This document shows, one piece after another, positions 18,662 to 28,262 of a stretch of DNA of 64,000 bases. The number at the start of each line of letters is the position of its first letter. Position 1 is the stretch's first letter. The notes below the pieces were generated by a model. The model did not search any database. It was not told the DNA's origin and worked only from the letters and a program-made list of their open reading frames with translations. The DNA is taken from contig JBBRMM010000010.1 of the NCBI GenBank assembly GCA_038230835.1, positions 1 to 64,000 of the forward strand, written 5' to 3'. The position numbers were made by a program, and so were the translations under genes. Source of the DNA: DASUHT01 sp038230835 (GTDB lineage Bacteria > Actinomycetota > Thermoleophilia > Gaiellales > JAICJC01).

Positions 18662-19892
18662 CGGGCAGCTGCCCGGCTCCTCATACCTGCTGGTAAATCT
18701 GGCCGCCGCGATCTCGCCCGCCGGCCGCGACGCCCCCGTGCGGGGGACGCGGATGGGCGAGCTGGAGGTGCACGCGCCGGCGGCGATCGCGATCGTGGAC
18801 GGGCGGATCGCGCACGTCGGGGCGCCGGACGACATCAAGGTGCACCACCCTCATCTGACCGTCGTGGACGGTCACCACAGCGTCGCCATCCCGGGGCTGA
18901 TCGACTGCCACACCCACCCCGCGTTCGGTGGTGACCGGGCAGCCGAGTTCGAGGTCCGCGCGCTGGGCGGCGACTACGAACAGATCCACGCCGCCGGGGG
19001 CGGGATCCGAGCCACTGTCGCAGCCACCCGCGCGCTGGGAGCCCACGGGCTGCGCGCAGAGGTGCGCCGCCACCTGGCCTGGATGCAGGCCACCGGCACG
19101 ACGACGGCCGAGGGCAAGTCCGGCTATGGGCTGGACCGCGACACCGAACTGGCGAGCCTGGAGGCGGTCGTGGCCCAACACCCGATCGAGACCTCCGCCA
19201 CCTTCCTGGGTGCGCACGCCGTGCCGCCGGAATTCGGCGGCGCCGACGCCTATCTCGACTTCGTGATCGCCGAGGTGCTGCCCGACGCGGCGCGGCTTGC
19301 CGAGGCGGCCGATGTCTTTCTGGAGCGCGGCGCGTTCAACGCCGAGCAGGCCGAGCGCTACCTGCGGGCAGCGGCCGAGCACGGTCTCGCGATGCGGATC
19401 CACGGCGACCAGTTCAGCGAGAGCGGAGCCATACCGCTGGCGGTCGCGCTGGGCGCACGCTCGGTCGACCATCTGGAGCAGACCGGATCGGCGGGGGTGG
19501 CCGAGATCGCCCAGAGCGGCGTGGCCGCCGTACTGCTGCCGGTCGCGGCGATGATGCTGCGGCGGCCGATGCCCCCGGCCCGCGCGCTGCTCGACGCCGA
19601 TGCCATTGTCGCCCTGGCCACCGACTTCAATCCGGGCAGCGCGTTCTGCGAGTCGCTGCCGGTGGTGATGTCGCTGGCCTGTATCCATATGGCGATGTCC
19701 CCGGCCGAGGCGCTGACCGCCTGCACGGTGAACGCGGCCTGGGTACTTGGCCGAAGCGACCGCCTGGGACGGATCGCGCCCGGCTACGACGCCGATCTCG
19801 TGCTCCTGCGGGCACCCGACTGGCGACACATCGCCTACCACCTGGCGGGGCGGGACATCGCCGGCGTGATCAAGCGCGGCCGGCTGCTGTGA
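18648..19892 (+). CDS. hutI: imidazolonepropionase (canonical)
   Basis: This 414-aa protein starts at ATG 18648, overlapping the SDR gene by 14 bp. It is an amidohydrolase with metal ligands in DCHTHPAFGG, and downstream GTTTAEGKSGYGL, FLGAHAVP, IHGDQFSE, SVDHLEQTG and LATDFNPGSAF. All match HutI, which opens imidazolonepropionate to formimidoylglutamate. FtcD upstream can then process the product. Length and motifs are standard. Confidence 0.95.
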   Translation: MAEPNGQLPGSSYLLVNLAAAISPAGRDAPVRGTRMGELEVHAPAAIAIVDGRIAHVGAPDDIKVHHPHLTVVDGHHSVAIPGLIDCHTHPAFGGDRAAEFEVRALGGDYEQIHAAGGGIRATVAATRALGAHGLRAEVRRHLAWMQATGTTTAEGKSGYGLDRDTELASLEAVVAQHPIETSATFLGAHAVPPEFGGADAYLDFVIAEVLPDAARLAEAADVFLERGAFNAEQAERYLRAAAEHGLAMRIHGDQFSESGAIPLAVALGARSVDHLEQTGSAGVAEIAQSGVAAVLLPVAAMMLRRPMPPARALLDADAIVALATDFNPGSAFCESLPVVMSLACIHMAMSPAEALTACTVNAAWVLGRSDRLGRIAPGYDADLVLLRAPDWRHIAYHLAGRDIAGVIKRGRLL

Positions 19893-19947
19893 GGACGGGA
19901 CGGCCACCGTCCCGTTCACCCTGCCCGATCCGCCGCTGACCGACGGC

Positions 19948-20466
19948 GTGGTCGTGCTGCGCGAGTTCCGGCTCGACGACCTCGACGCCGTGCGAGCGGC
20001 GTCCGACGACCCCTACATCCCGCTGATCACGACCGTGCCCTGGATCTACGACGACGCGGCTGGACGCGCCTTCGTCGAGCGTCAACGCAGCCGCGCAGCC
20101 GAGGGAGTCGGATGGTCGTTTGCGATCGCAGGGGCCACCGGCGATCGCATGCTCGGGCAGATCGGGCTGTGGCCACGTGATCCCGGCCGGGCCTCGATCG
20201 GCTACTTCGTGATCCCGCGGGCCCGCGGCCGTGGATTGGGAGCGCGGGCACTCCGGCTGATCGCCGACTGGGCGGTCGGCGACCTCGGGTTCGAACGCCT
20301 CGAATTGAGCGTGGAGCCGTGGAACCTCGCATCGCTGCGCACCGCTCAGCGGGCGGGGTTCACCCGCGAGGCGGTGCTGCGGTCGCGGTACGAGTTCGGC
20401 GGCGCCCGCCGAGACGTGGTCAGCCTGTCGCGGCTGGCGACCGATCCCCCGCCGAGCGACGGATAG
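19948..20466 (+). CDS. GNAT-family N-acetyltransferase (RimJ/RimL-like)
   Basis: About 172 aa from GTG 19948. The fold is shown by VLREFRLDDLDAV at the start, YFVIPRARGRGLGARAL (the acetyl-CoA pyrophosphate loop) in the middle, and ERLELSVEPWNLASLRTAQRAGF near the end. These are typical of RimJ/RimL-type acetyltransferases that modify protein N-termini or small molecules. The reading frame is open further upstream without a good start codon, so the N-terminus is uncertain. The substrate is unknown. Confidence 0.8.
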   Translation: MVVLREFRLDDLDAVRAASDDPYIPLITTVPWIYDDAAGRAFVERQRSRAAEGVGWSFAIAGATGDRMLGQIGLWPRDPGRASIGYFVIPRARGRGLGARALRLIADWAVGDLGFERLELSVEPWNLASLRTAQRAGFTREAVLRSRYEFGGARRDVVSLSRLATDPPPSDG

Positions 20467-20476
20467 ACTGACCGGC

Positions 20477-20839
20477 ATGGCCACCAAGAAGCAGCAGCGG
20501 CGCCGCTACGAGCGGGCTCGCGCGCACGCCCAGACCGAGCAGGACGGCGACCAGTCGCGCGACAGCTCCAACGACAACGGCCGCAGCAAGGGTCGCCGGC
20601 CCGCCGCCGGTCCCGCCGCACCCAGCCCTCCCAATCCCCGGCGTGCGGCCCGGCGAGCGCTCGTCTTCGCCTCGCTGTTCCTGCTCGTCGAGTTGTACAT
20701 CCCCGCGATCGGGGGGCACAGCAGCCCGCCGGCCAAGTTCGCCTTCGCGGTCTACATGTTCCTCATGTTCCTGGTCATCGGCCTGATGACCGAGCGCTGG
20801 GCGTGGCGGCGCTACCTCAAGCAGCAGGGGAAGCTCTGA
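20477..20839 (+). CDS. small two-helix membrane protein, unknown function
   Basis: This 120-aa protein starts at ATG 20477. Residues 1-55 are highly charged and probably disordered (KKQQRRRYERARAHAQ). Two transmembrane helices follow at about 60-76 and 86-104, with a basic C-terminus (WAWRRYLKQQGKL). I recognise no family. It is 2 bp from the next gene and sits in the run leading to hisS-aspS, so it is probably co-transcribed. Confidence 0.65.
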   Translation: MATKKQQRRRYERARAHAQTEQDGDQSRDSSNDNGRSKGRRPAAGPAAPSPPNPRRAARRALVFASLFLLVELYIPAIGGHSSPPAKFAFAVYMFLMFLVIGLMTERWAWRRYLKQQGKL

Positions 20840-20841
20840 CC

Positions 20842-21447
20842 ATGCTGCGGGTGTCCCAGCTGCCGCTGGGGGTGTATCAGACCAACTGCTACCTCGTCGC
20901 CCGCGAAGGGTCGCGCGAGGCGGTGGTGGTCGATCCCGGCGACACCCCCGAGCGTGTGCTCGAGACGCTCGCTCTGCGGGAGTTGGACGCGACGGCGATC
21001 CTGGTCACGCACGGCCACTTCGACCACCTGGGCGGTGTTCGCGGGGTCGCCGAAGCCACCGGTGTCCAGGTGTGGATGCCGGCCGGTGACGCCGATGCGC
21101 TGCGCACGCTGGCGGCGGCGCCGTACGAACCCGACCACCTGCTGGACGGCGGGGAGACGGTGTCCGTGGGCGGAATCGACTTCGACACCCTGTCGGTGCC
21201 CGGCCACACGGCCGCCTCGATCGCCTATCACGCCGATGGATGTCTGTTCTCGGGCGACGTGCTGTTCCAGGGCTCGGTGGGTCGCACCGACCTCGACGGG
21301 GGCGACATGGACACCCTGGTGGAGAGCATCGAGCGGCTGATAGCGGCGTATCCCGCCGATACGGTCGTCTGCTCGGGCCACGGGCCCACCACCACACTGG
21401 GCCGGGAGCTGGCTGCAAACCCCTTCCTCGCCGGTCTGCGGGCGTGA
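20842..21447 (+). CDS. metallo-beta-lactamase-fold hydrolase (glyoxalase II-like)
   Basis: This 201-aa protein starts at ATG 20842. The zinc-binding signature THGHFDHLGG is at about residues 55-64, with further ligands in VPGHT, FSGDVLF and CSGHGP. The size and motifs match the YcbL/glyoxalase II-like group that hydrolyses thioesters. It overlaps hisS by 4 bp (GTGA). Confidence 0.85.
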   Translation: MLRVSQLPLGVYQTNCYLVAREGSREAVVVDPGDTPERVLETLALRELDATAILVTHGHFDHLGGVRGVAEATGVQVWMPAGDADALRTLAAAPYEPDHLLDGGETVSVGGIDFDTLSVPGHTAASIAYHADGCLFSGDVLFQGSVGRTDLDGGDMDTLVESIERLIAAYPADTVVCSGHGPTTTLGRELAANPFLAGLRA

Positions 21448-22700
21448 CCACGGCGTTTCGCGCACCGCGGGGCACCAACGACTGGTACGGCGGTCGCGCT
21501 CGCGTGCGACGGCGGGTCGTCGAAGCGGCGCGGCGGCTGTTCGAGCATGCCGGCTACACCGAGGTGATCACGCCCACGTTCGAGGACACCGGGGTGTTCA
21601 GCCGCACCGCCGGCGAAAGCTCCGACGTCGTCACCAAGGAGATGTACAGCTTCCACGACCGCTCCGACCGGCCGATCACCCTGCGTCCCGAAAGCACCGC
21701 CCCGGTCATGCGGGCGTACCTCGAGCATGGCATGAGCCGGCTGCCCCAGCCGGTCAAACAGTGGTACTGCCAGAGCCACTTTCGCTACAACGCGGTGCAG
21801 CGAGGACGGTATCGGGAGCACTACCAGGTGGGCCTCGAAGTGATCGGCTCGGACGACCCCGCGCTCGACGCCGAGGCGATCGCGCTGCAGGCGGCGTGGT
21901 ACGCCGCGGTCGGGGCCGACGCGCTGCGACTCGAGCTGAACTCGATCGGCGACCGCACCTGCCGGCCCGCCTACACCGAGCTGCTGGTGGCGTTCCTCGA
22001 CGCGAACGCCGGCGAGCTGTGCGACGAGTGCCGGGAGCGCCGGCGGACGAACCCCCTGCGGGTGTTCGACTGCAAGCAGCCCGGCTGTCAGGCGCTGGTT
22101 GCCGCGGCGCCGATGATCTCCGACCATCTGTGCACGGACTGCGCGCAACACATGGCGGGAGTGCGAGCCTTCCTCGATGCGCGCGGTGTGACGTACACCC
22201 TGAACCCGCTGCTGGTGCGCGGCCTCGACTACTACACGCGCACCACGTGGGAGTATTCCTGGCCCGAGCTGGGCGCTCAGTCCGGGGTGGGCGGGGGCGG
22301 CCGCTACGACGGCCTGGCGGAGCAGCTGGGCGGTCCGCCGACACCCGGTGTCGGCTTCGGTGCCGGAGTCGAGCGGCTCGTGCTGGCACTCGAGGACATG
22401 GGGCTGGCGAGCGAGGAGACCGACGGCCTCGACGTGTGGTTTGCAGTCATCGAGGATGCGGCGCGCCCGCGCCTGTACGCGCTGATGGACGCCATGCGGG
22501 CCGCTGGGCGGGTGTGCGACGCCGCCTACGGCGGGCGCCGGCTCAAACGGGCGCTCGAGCTGGCGTCGCGACGGGGCGCCGCGGTGGTCGTGATCGTCGG
22601 CGCCGACGAGTGGGAGCGCGGAGTTGCAACGGTGCGGGATATGAATACCGGTGAGCAGCGGGAGCTGCCGCTGGACGACTTGGTGAGGGAGCTTTCGTGA
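21444..22700 (+). CDS. hisS: histidyl-tRNA synthetase
   Basis: This 418-aa protein starts at GTG 21444. It is a class II synthetase: FRAPRGTNDWY at the start, motif 2 SHFRYNAVQRGRYREHYQ, and the HisRS-specific RGLDYYTRTTWEY with GGGGRYDGL. A C-terminal anticodon-binding domain ends the protein. It charges tRNA-His. The pair hisS-aspS, here overlapping by 4 bp, is common in bacteria. Confidence 0.96.
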   Translation: MTTAFRAPRGTNDWYGGRARVRRRVVEAARRLFEHAGYTEVITPTFEDTGVFSRTAGESSDVVTKEMYSFHDRSDRPITLRPESTAPVMRAYLEHGMSRLPQPVKQWYCQSHFRYNAVQRGRYREHYQVGLEVIGSDDPALDAEAIALQAAWYAAVGADALRLELNSIGDRTCRPAYTELLVAFLDANAGELCDECRERRRTNPLRVFDCKQPGCQALVAAAPMISDHLCTDCAQHMAGVRAFLDARGVTYTLNPLLVRGLDYYTRTTWEYSWPELGAQSGVGGGGRYDGLAEQLGGPPTPGVGFGAGVERLVLALEDMGLASEETDGLDVWFAVIEDAARPRLYALMDAMRAAGRVCDAAYGGRRLKRALELASRRGAAVVVIVGADEWERGVATVRDMNTGEQRELPLDDLVRELS

Positions 22701-24481
22701 CCTATCGGACGCATCTGGGCGGGGACATCCGCGCCGCCGACGAGGGCACCAGGGTCACCCTGGCCGGATGGGTGGCGCGCCGCCGCGACCACGGCGGGCT
22801 GGTGTTCGTCGACCTGCGCGACGCGGCCGGGTTGGTGCAGCTCGTGTTCCACCCAGAGTCGCACCCCGAGGCCCACGCGGCCGCCGGCGACCTGCGCAAC
22901 GAGTTCGTGATCCAGGTCGACGGGGTGGTAGCCAGGCGGGACGCCGAGGCGGTGAACCCCAAACTCCCCACCGGTGAGGTGGAGGTGTCGGTCGAGCGGC
23001 TCGAACTGCTCGCGCGCGCCGCGGTGCTGCCGTTCCAGCTCGACGAGGATGGCGTGGACGAGACGCTGCGGCTGCGCCATCGCTACCTCGACCTGCGCCG
23101 CGACGTCATGCGCCGCAACATCCACGCCCGCTTCGTGCTCACCCAGACCATCCGCCGGCACCTCGAGGACAACGGCTTCTGGGAGCTCGAGACCCCCATT
23201 CTGTACAAGTCGACACCCGAGGGCGCCAAGGAGTTCCTCGTTCCCGCCAGCAGCCACCCCGGCCAGTTCTACGCGCTGCCGCAGTCGCCGCAGACGTTCA
23301 AGCAGATGTACGTGATCGCCGGCTACGAGCGCTACTACCAGATCGCCCGCTGCTTCCGCGACGAGGCCACCCGCGCCGACCGCAGCGCCGAGTTCACCCA
23401 GCTCGACCTGGAGATGGCGTTTGGCAGCCGCGACCAGCTGTTCACGCTGATGGAGGCGCTGTGGGCGAAGGTGTGGCTGAACGTGGCCGGGATCGAGATC
23501 CCGACGCCGTTTCGGCGCATGACCTGGGACGAGGCCCAGCTGCGCTACGCGATGGACAAGCCCGACCTGCGCTTCGGCTGCGAGATCGCCGACCTCTCGG
23601 ACGCACTGCGCGGCACCGAGTTCAACGCGTTTCGGGGAGTGCTGGACGCGGGCGGTGTCGTGCGTGGGTTCGCCGCTCCCGGCGCCCAGGGCTTCTCGCG
23701 CAAGGACTTCGACGATCTGGTCACGTTCGCCCGCACGTGGGGCGGCAAGGGCGTCGCCTGGCTCAAGGTCGGCGACGGCGGTGCCGTCGAGTCGCCGATC
23801 GCGAAGTTCCTCACCGAGCACGAGCTGGCCGCCATCACCAGCGGGGTGGGCGCGTCTCCCGGCGACACGGTCTTCCTGGTCGCCGACGAGGTCGGGGCTG
23901 CGGTGCGCGTGCTGGGACCGCTTCGGCTGCACCTGGGCGAGAAGCTCGACCTGATCGACCGTTCGCGGTTCGAATTCCTGTGGGTGACCGGGTTTCCGAT
24001 GTTCGAGTGGCTGCCCGAGGAGAACCGGTGGAAGGCCGCTCATCACCCCTTCACCTCCCCGGCCCCCGAGTTCATGGAGAGCTTCGACAGCGATCCGGCG
24101 GCGGCCCGGTCGCAGCAGTACGACATGGTGCTGAACGGCAACGAGGTGGGCGGCGGGTCGATCAGGATCCACAATCAGGACGTGCAGCGGCGGGTGTTCT
24201 CGCTGCTCGGCATCTCGGCCGAGGAGGCCGAGGAGAAGTTCTCGTTCCTGCTCCGCGCGCTATCGATGGGGGCGCCGCCTCACGGCGGTATCGCCTACGG
24301 CATCGACCGACTGGTGATGGTGCTCACCGGCGCCGAATCGCTGCGCGACGTGAACGCCTTCGCGAAGGGCCAGGGCGGTACCGACCCGCTGACCGGTGCC
24401 CCCAACGACGTGCCGGCCGAGGTGCTCGCCGAATACCGTCTGCGCGTGGTTGACGAGCCGCCCGGATCCGCTACCGTGTGA
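22697..24481 (+). CDS. aspS: aspartyl-tRNA synthetase
   Basis: This 594-aa protein starts at GTG 22697. An N-terminal OB-fold anticodon domain (TLAGWVARRRDHGGL) is followed by a class II core with QSPQTFKQMY, motif 2 ARCFRDEATRADR, and motif 3 GAPPHGGIAYGIDRLV. A bacterial GAD insertion lies between. It charges tRNA-Asp. I did not determine whether it is discriminating or also misacylates tRNA-Asn. Confidence 0.96.
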   Translation: MTYRTHLGGDIRAADEGTRVTLAGWVARRRDHGGLVFVDLRDAAGLVQLVFHPESHPEAHAAAGDLRNEFVIQVDGVVARRDAEAVNPKLPTGEVEVSVERLELLARAAVLPFQLDEDGVDETLRLRHRYLDLRRDVMRRNIHARFVLTQTIRRHLEDNGFWELETPILYKSTPEGAKEFLVPASSHPGQFYALPQSPQTFKQMYVIAGYERYYQIARCFRDEATRADRSAEFTQLDLEMAFGSRDQLFTLMEALWAKVWLNVAGIEIPTPFRRMTWDEAQLRYAMDKPDLRFGCEIADLSDALRGTEFNAFRGVLDAGGVVRGFAAPGAQGFSRKDFDDLVTFARTWGGKGVAWLKVGDGGAVESPIAKFLTEHELAAITSGVGASPGDTVFLVADEVGAAVRVLGPLRLHLGEKLDLIDRSRFEFLWVTGFPMFEWLPEENRWKAAHHPFTSPAPEFMESFDSDPAAARSQQYDMVLNGNEVGGGSIRIHNQDVQRRVFSLLGISAEEAEEKFSFLLRALSMGAPPHGGIAYGIDRLVMVLTGAESLRDVNAFAKGQGGTDPLTGAPNDVPAEVLAEYRLRVVDEPPGSATV

Positions 24482-24781
24482 TCTGCCGGCGCCAGTTCGT
24501 CAAGCGCACTTCATTAAACGTCGTGCGACACTTCCCGCGCTGAGGTGGTGGTGTTGACGGTCGAAGCATCCTGAAAGTGGCCGTGACCCCAACCTCAGGC
24601 GCCGGCCTGCCCCCGGCGGCACCCGGCGGCTGCAACCCATCGCGCTGCTGCGTCCTCCCTCGCTCGCGTGCCAAGCACGCGTCGCTCGGTGCGTCCTTGC
24701 ATCGCTCGGGTTTCGCGCGCCGGGTAGGCGTGCGGCACTGGGGGCCATTGCACCGCCCGTCCGATCCGATAGCCTGACCCG
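24482..24781. other. 300-bp intergenic region with short repeats
   Basis: No gene is seen. Two imperfect 20-nt direct repeats start GCGTCC and end CGCTCG(C/G)GT (24650-24669 and 24691-24710). Between them is a 6-bp hairpin GCGTGC/GCACGC (24666-24680). The last 40 bp should contain the promoter for the cysteine desulfurase gene; GATAGCCT near 24770 is a weak -10 candidate. Confidence 0.4.
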
Positions 24782-25903
24782 GTGAGCACGGTGTACCTCG
24801 ACCATGCAGCCACAACACCGCTGGGTGCGGAGGCGCGGGCTGCGATGGAGCCGTTTCTGAGCGAGCGCTTCGGCAACGCGTCGGAGCCCCATGCGCTGGG
24901 CCGAGATGCCCGCCGGGCCCTCGAGGACGCCCGCCGGGACGTGGCCGAGCTGCTGGGCGCTCGGCCTGAGCAGGTGGTGTTCACGTCCGGGGGCAGCGAG
25001 GCCGACAACCAGGCCGTGTTCGGGCTCGCCCGCAGGCCGCTGGGGCGGGTGGTGTGCAGCGAGATCGAGCATTCGGCCGTGCTGGAGCCGGTGCGCGAGC
25101 TCGAGCGGCAGGGGTTCGACGTGGGCTGGGTCCCGGTCGACGACTCCGGGCTGGTGGACGTGGGCGCGCTGTCGGGCCTGCTTCGAGAGGGCGACCGGCT
25201 GGCGGCAGTGATGTGGGCCAACAACGTGACCGGTGTCCTCCAGCCCATCACCGAAGCAGCGGCGGCGTGCGCAGAGCGGGGCGTGCCGCTGCACGTCGAC
25301 GCCGTCCAGGCAGCCGCTTCGCTGGAGGTGGAGTTCGCGGGCTCCGGGGCCGAGACGATGGCGCTCTCGGCTCACAAGCTGTACGGGCCCAAGGGAGTCG
25401 GCTGCCTGCTCGCCCGCGACCCGGCCCGGATCCCGCCGTTGATCCTGGGTGGGGGGCAGGAGCACGGTCTGCGGTCGGGGACCGAGAACGTCGCCGGTGT
25501 GGTGGGATTCGCCGCCGCGCTGGCTGCGGCTCGCGCATCGGCCGATCACCGGCGAGCGCTCCGCGATCGGCTCGAGGGTGGTCTTCCCGACGGCATCTCG
25601 GTGGTGTCCGACGGGGTTGACCGGCTGCCTGGCCACTCGCTTCTGCTGATCCACGGCGTCCGCGCCGAGCTGCTGGTGCTCGCACTCGACCGCGAGGGGT
25701 TCGCGGTCGCGGCCGGATCGGCGTGCGCCAGCGGCGACTCGGCGCCGAGCCACGTGCTGACCGCCCAGGGCATGTCCGCGCCGGACGCGCGAAGCGTGAT
25801 CCGGGTGTCGGTCGGGCTCGCAACCACCGCGCAGGATGTCGACGGGTTTCTGGTGGCGCTCGCGGCTTGTGTCGACCGTCTGCGGGCCGGTGCTCTGGGC
25901 TGA
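24782..25903 (+). CDS. cysteine desulfurase (IscS/NifS family)
   Basis: This 373-aa PLP enzyme starts at GTG 24782. It shows YLDHAATTP at residues 4-12, TSGGSEADN, and the PLP-binding Lys in SAHKLYGPKG. The catalytic Cys is in AGSACASGDSAPS. It extracts sulfur from cysteine as a persulfide for iron-sulfur clusters or thio-modification of tRNA. Two genes downstream is an IscU-MnmA fusion, which suggests a tRNA 2-thiolation role. Confidence 0.92.
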   Translation: MSTVYLDHAATTPLGAEARAAMEPFLSERFGNASEPHALGRDARRALEDARRDVAELLGARPEQVVFTSGGSEADNQAVFGLARRPLGRVVCSEIEHSAVLEPVRELERQGFDVGWVPVDDSGLVDVGALSGLLREGDRLAAVMWANNVTGVLQPITEAAAACAERGVPLHVDAVQAAASLEVEFAGSGAETMALSAHKLYGPKGVGCLLARDPARIPPLILGGGQEHGLRSGTENVAGVVGFAAALAAARASADHRRALRDRLEGGLPDGISVVSDGVDRLPGHSLLLIHGVRAELLVLALDREGFAVAAGSACASGDSAPSHVLTAQGMSAPDARSVIRVSVGLATTAQDVDGFLVALAACVDRLRAGALG

Positions 25904-26011
25904 TCCGCGCGGAGTGGTGATATTGTCGGTCTGCCGTGGGGAGAATTACTGAGCCTCGAACCCGCGTTCCCACCCATGTTTCGCCGCTTCATCCGACGGT
26001 AGGTTGACACC

Positions 26012-26821
26012 GTGAGCGATCCGACCGGCAGCACACCCGATCCCACCCGACGCGACCCTGTCGCCGTCGCGGGAGTGCTGCTGGCGGCGCTCGCACTGGC
26101 CCTCGTGGTGGCCGGGGTCGCGGTTGCGGCGTGGTACGGCGGCAAGGGCAGCGCGGCAACCACCACCGTGGCACCGGGTGGATCGAGCCAGCCGGCGACG
26201 AGCTACGCCAAGGTTTCCGCGTCGGTTGCGGCCGGCGCACACGACTTCACGCGGTTCGCCTGCTCGCAGTGCCACGGCGACCGCGGCATGGGTGGGGTGT
26301 CCACCGACGTGCCGGCGTTGACGACGTTGGGCCCGACCCTGACCGAGGCCACGCTGACCGAGATCATCAACCATGGCGCCGGCATCGATCCGAACAACAC
26401 CACCAAGCCGTTCATGCCGGTCTGGCACGGGATCATCTCCAAGACCCAGATCCACGATCTTGTGTCCTACCTGCACGCCGGTCTGCCGCCGGTCAGGGAC
26501 TCCGATCCGCTCGCGGTGCCGAGCGATCAGGGGTCGGCGGTGGCCGGGTCGATTCTGTACGTCAACTTCGGCTGCGTGAACTGTCATGGGCCGAACGGCC
26601 TGGGCGGGGTGCCCAACCCGCAGTCGCCCGACAAGACCATCCCGCCGCTGGACACCGCCGAGTTCCGTGCCCAGTTCAACACGCCCAAGAAGATCACCGA
26701 CATCATCGTGTCGGGCAGCGTCCTCGGCAAGCACCCGATCGTCAGCATGCCGCACTGGGGCACGATCCTCACCCAGCAGGAGATCGACGATCTGATCGCA
26801 TACCTGGCCACGCTCAAGTAG
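26012..26821 (+). CDS. membrane-anchored dihaem cytochrome c
   Basis: This 269-aa protein starts at GTG 26012. One N-terminal transmembrane helix (about residues 18-42) is followed by a Ser/Thr-rich linker and two class-I cytochrome c domains. Their haem sites are CSQCH and CVNCH. Candidate distal Met ligands are in KPFMPVW and VSMPHWG. It is an electron carrier on the outer face of the membrane. Its position between a cysteine desulfurase and MnmA suggests no specific partner. Confidence 0.85.
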   Translation: MSDPTGSTPDPTRRDPVAVAGVLLAALALALVVAGVAVAAWYGGKGSAATTTVAPGGSSQPATSYAKVSASVAAGAHDFTRFACSQCHGDRGMGGVSTDVPALTTLGPTLTEATLTEIINHGAGIDPNNTTKPFMPVWHGIISKTQIHDLVSYLHAGLPPVRDSDPLAVPSDQGSAVAGSILYVNFGCVNCHGPNGLGGVPNPQSPDKTIPPLDTAEFRAQFNTPKKITDIIVSGSVLGKHPIVSMPHWGTILTQQEIDDLIAYLATLK

Positions 26822-26831
26822 CCGGTACGCT

Positions 26832-28253
26832 GTGGCCGTGTACACGGCCGAGTTGATCGATCGCGCGCTCGACGTCAGCCGGGCCGGCTCCGCCGGGCCG
26901 GGTGCGTTCCCCGGCGAGGCCGGCGATCCCGCATGTGGGGACACGGTGCGGATCGAGCTCGAGCTGCGGGGCGAACGGATCGCCGCCGCGCGTCATCGGA
27001 CGTTCGGCTGTCCCCACGCGACGGCCGCCGCCGCGCTCCTGTGTGCGCTGGTCGAGGGCCGAGCGCTGCTCGAGGCGGCGGCCGTCGGGGTCGCCGACAT
27101 CGAGCGCGAGGTCGCCGGGCGACCGGGCTGTGTCGCCCTTGCCGTCGACGCCCTGCATGCCGCGATCGGCCGGGCCACCGACGCGCTGCGCGTCGCTCCC
27201 GTCTCCGGTCGGGTGGCCGTGGCCATGTCCGGCGGCGTGGACAGTGCGGTCGCCCTGCTCAAGGCGGTCGAGTCGGGGCTCCAGCCGGTCGGCGTCACGC
27301 TTCGGCTGTGGATCGATCCCCAGGCGCCGGACTCCGAGCGGGCGTGCTGCTCGCCGCAGTCGGTGCGCGCGGCACGCTCCGCGTGCCACGCGCTGGGCGT
27401 GCCGCACGTCGCGCTCGACCGTCGCGACGGTTTCCGCCGGGCCGTCGTCGAGGAGTTCGTGACCGCCTACGCCACGGGGTCGACTCCCAACCCGTGCGTG
27501 CGCTGCAACGGCAGCTTCCGCTTCGACACCCTTGCGGCGTTCGCCGACCGGATCGGGGCCGAGCGGTTGGTCACCGGGCACTACGCCAGGATCCGCCGTC
27601 GCTTCGGGGTGCCGCTGGTGGCCCGGGCGCTCGACGAGACGAAGGATCAGTCCTACATGCTGGCCCGGGTGCCGCCGGCGATCCTCGAGCGGGTCTGGTT
27701 CCCGCTCGGAGAGCAGCGCAAGACGCAGACGCGGGCCGAGGCGACCGCAGCCGGCATGGCCGCGGCCGGTCGCGCCGAGAGCCAGGAGGTGTGCTTCGTC
27801 GGGGGCGGCGACCACCGCGCGTTTCTCGAGCGAAACGGCGGAGCCGGCGCGGCGGGGGAGATCACCGACGAGCGGGGCAGCGTGCTCGGCCGCCACACGG
27901 GCGTGCACAGGTTCACCCCCGGTCAGCGTCGTGGAGTGGGCGTTTCGGCATCGACGCCGCTGTACGTGCTGCGGACCGATGCCCGGCGCGGCGAGGTGGT
28001 GGTCGGCCCGCGGTCGCGGCTGGCGCGCTCGAGCGTGAGTGTCGGCGACCCTGTTCTGCACCTTCCGGTGTCGCGCGTGCAGGCGAAGCTTCGCTACCGA
28101 TCGGATCCGGTGTGGGCGACCGTGGTCACCGAGGCGACGGGTGTCCGGCTCGACCTGGACGAGCCGGCGTACGGAGTGGCACCCGGGCAGGCGGCAGTGC
28201 TCTACGAGGGAGACGTCGTCGTCGGTGCGGGCACCATCCTGGCGCAACGGTAA
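26832..28253 (+). CDS. mnmA: IscU-like scaffold fused to tRNA 2-thiouridylase MnmA
   Basis: This 473-aa protein starts at GTG 26832. Residues 1-115 resemble IscU/NifU-N, with three conserved Cys at about 35 (GDPACGD), 60 (FGCPHATAAA) and 100 (GRPGCVALA). Residues 122-473 are MnmA: the ATP PP-loop AMSGGVDSAV (131-140), the catalytic Cys in STPNPCVRCN, and the second Cys in ESQEVCFV. MnmA puts sulfur on U34 of tRNA-Lys, -Glu and -Gln. The fused scaffold and the nearby cysteine desulfurase suggest a dedicated sulfur route. Confidence 0.9.
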   Translation: MAVYTAELIDRALDVSRAGSAGPGAFPGEAGDPACGDTVRIELELRGERIAAARHRTFGCPHATAAAALLCALVEGRALLEAAAVGVADIEREVAGRPGCVALAVDALHAAIGRATDALRVAPVSGRVAVAMSGGVDSAVALLKAVESGLQPVGVTLRLWIDPQAPDSERACCSPQSVRAARSACHALGVPHVALDRRDGFRRAVVEEFVTAYATGSTPNPCVRCNGSFRFDTLAAFADRIGAERLVTGHYARIRRRFGVPLVARALDETKDQSYMLARVPPAILERVWFPLGEQRKTQTRAEATAAGMAAAGRAESQEVCFVGGGDHRAFLERNGGAGAAGEITDERGSVLGRHTGVHRFTPGQRRGVGVSASTPLYVLRTDARRGEVVVGPRSRLARSSVSVGDPVLHLPVSRVQAKLRYRSDPVWATVVTEATGVRLDLDEPAYGVAPGQAAVLYEGDVVVGAGTILAQR

Positions 28254-28262
28254 GATGACCCG

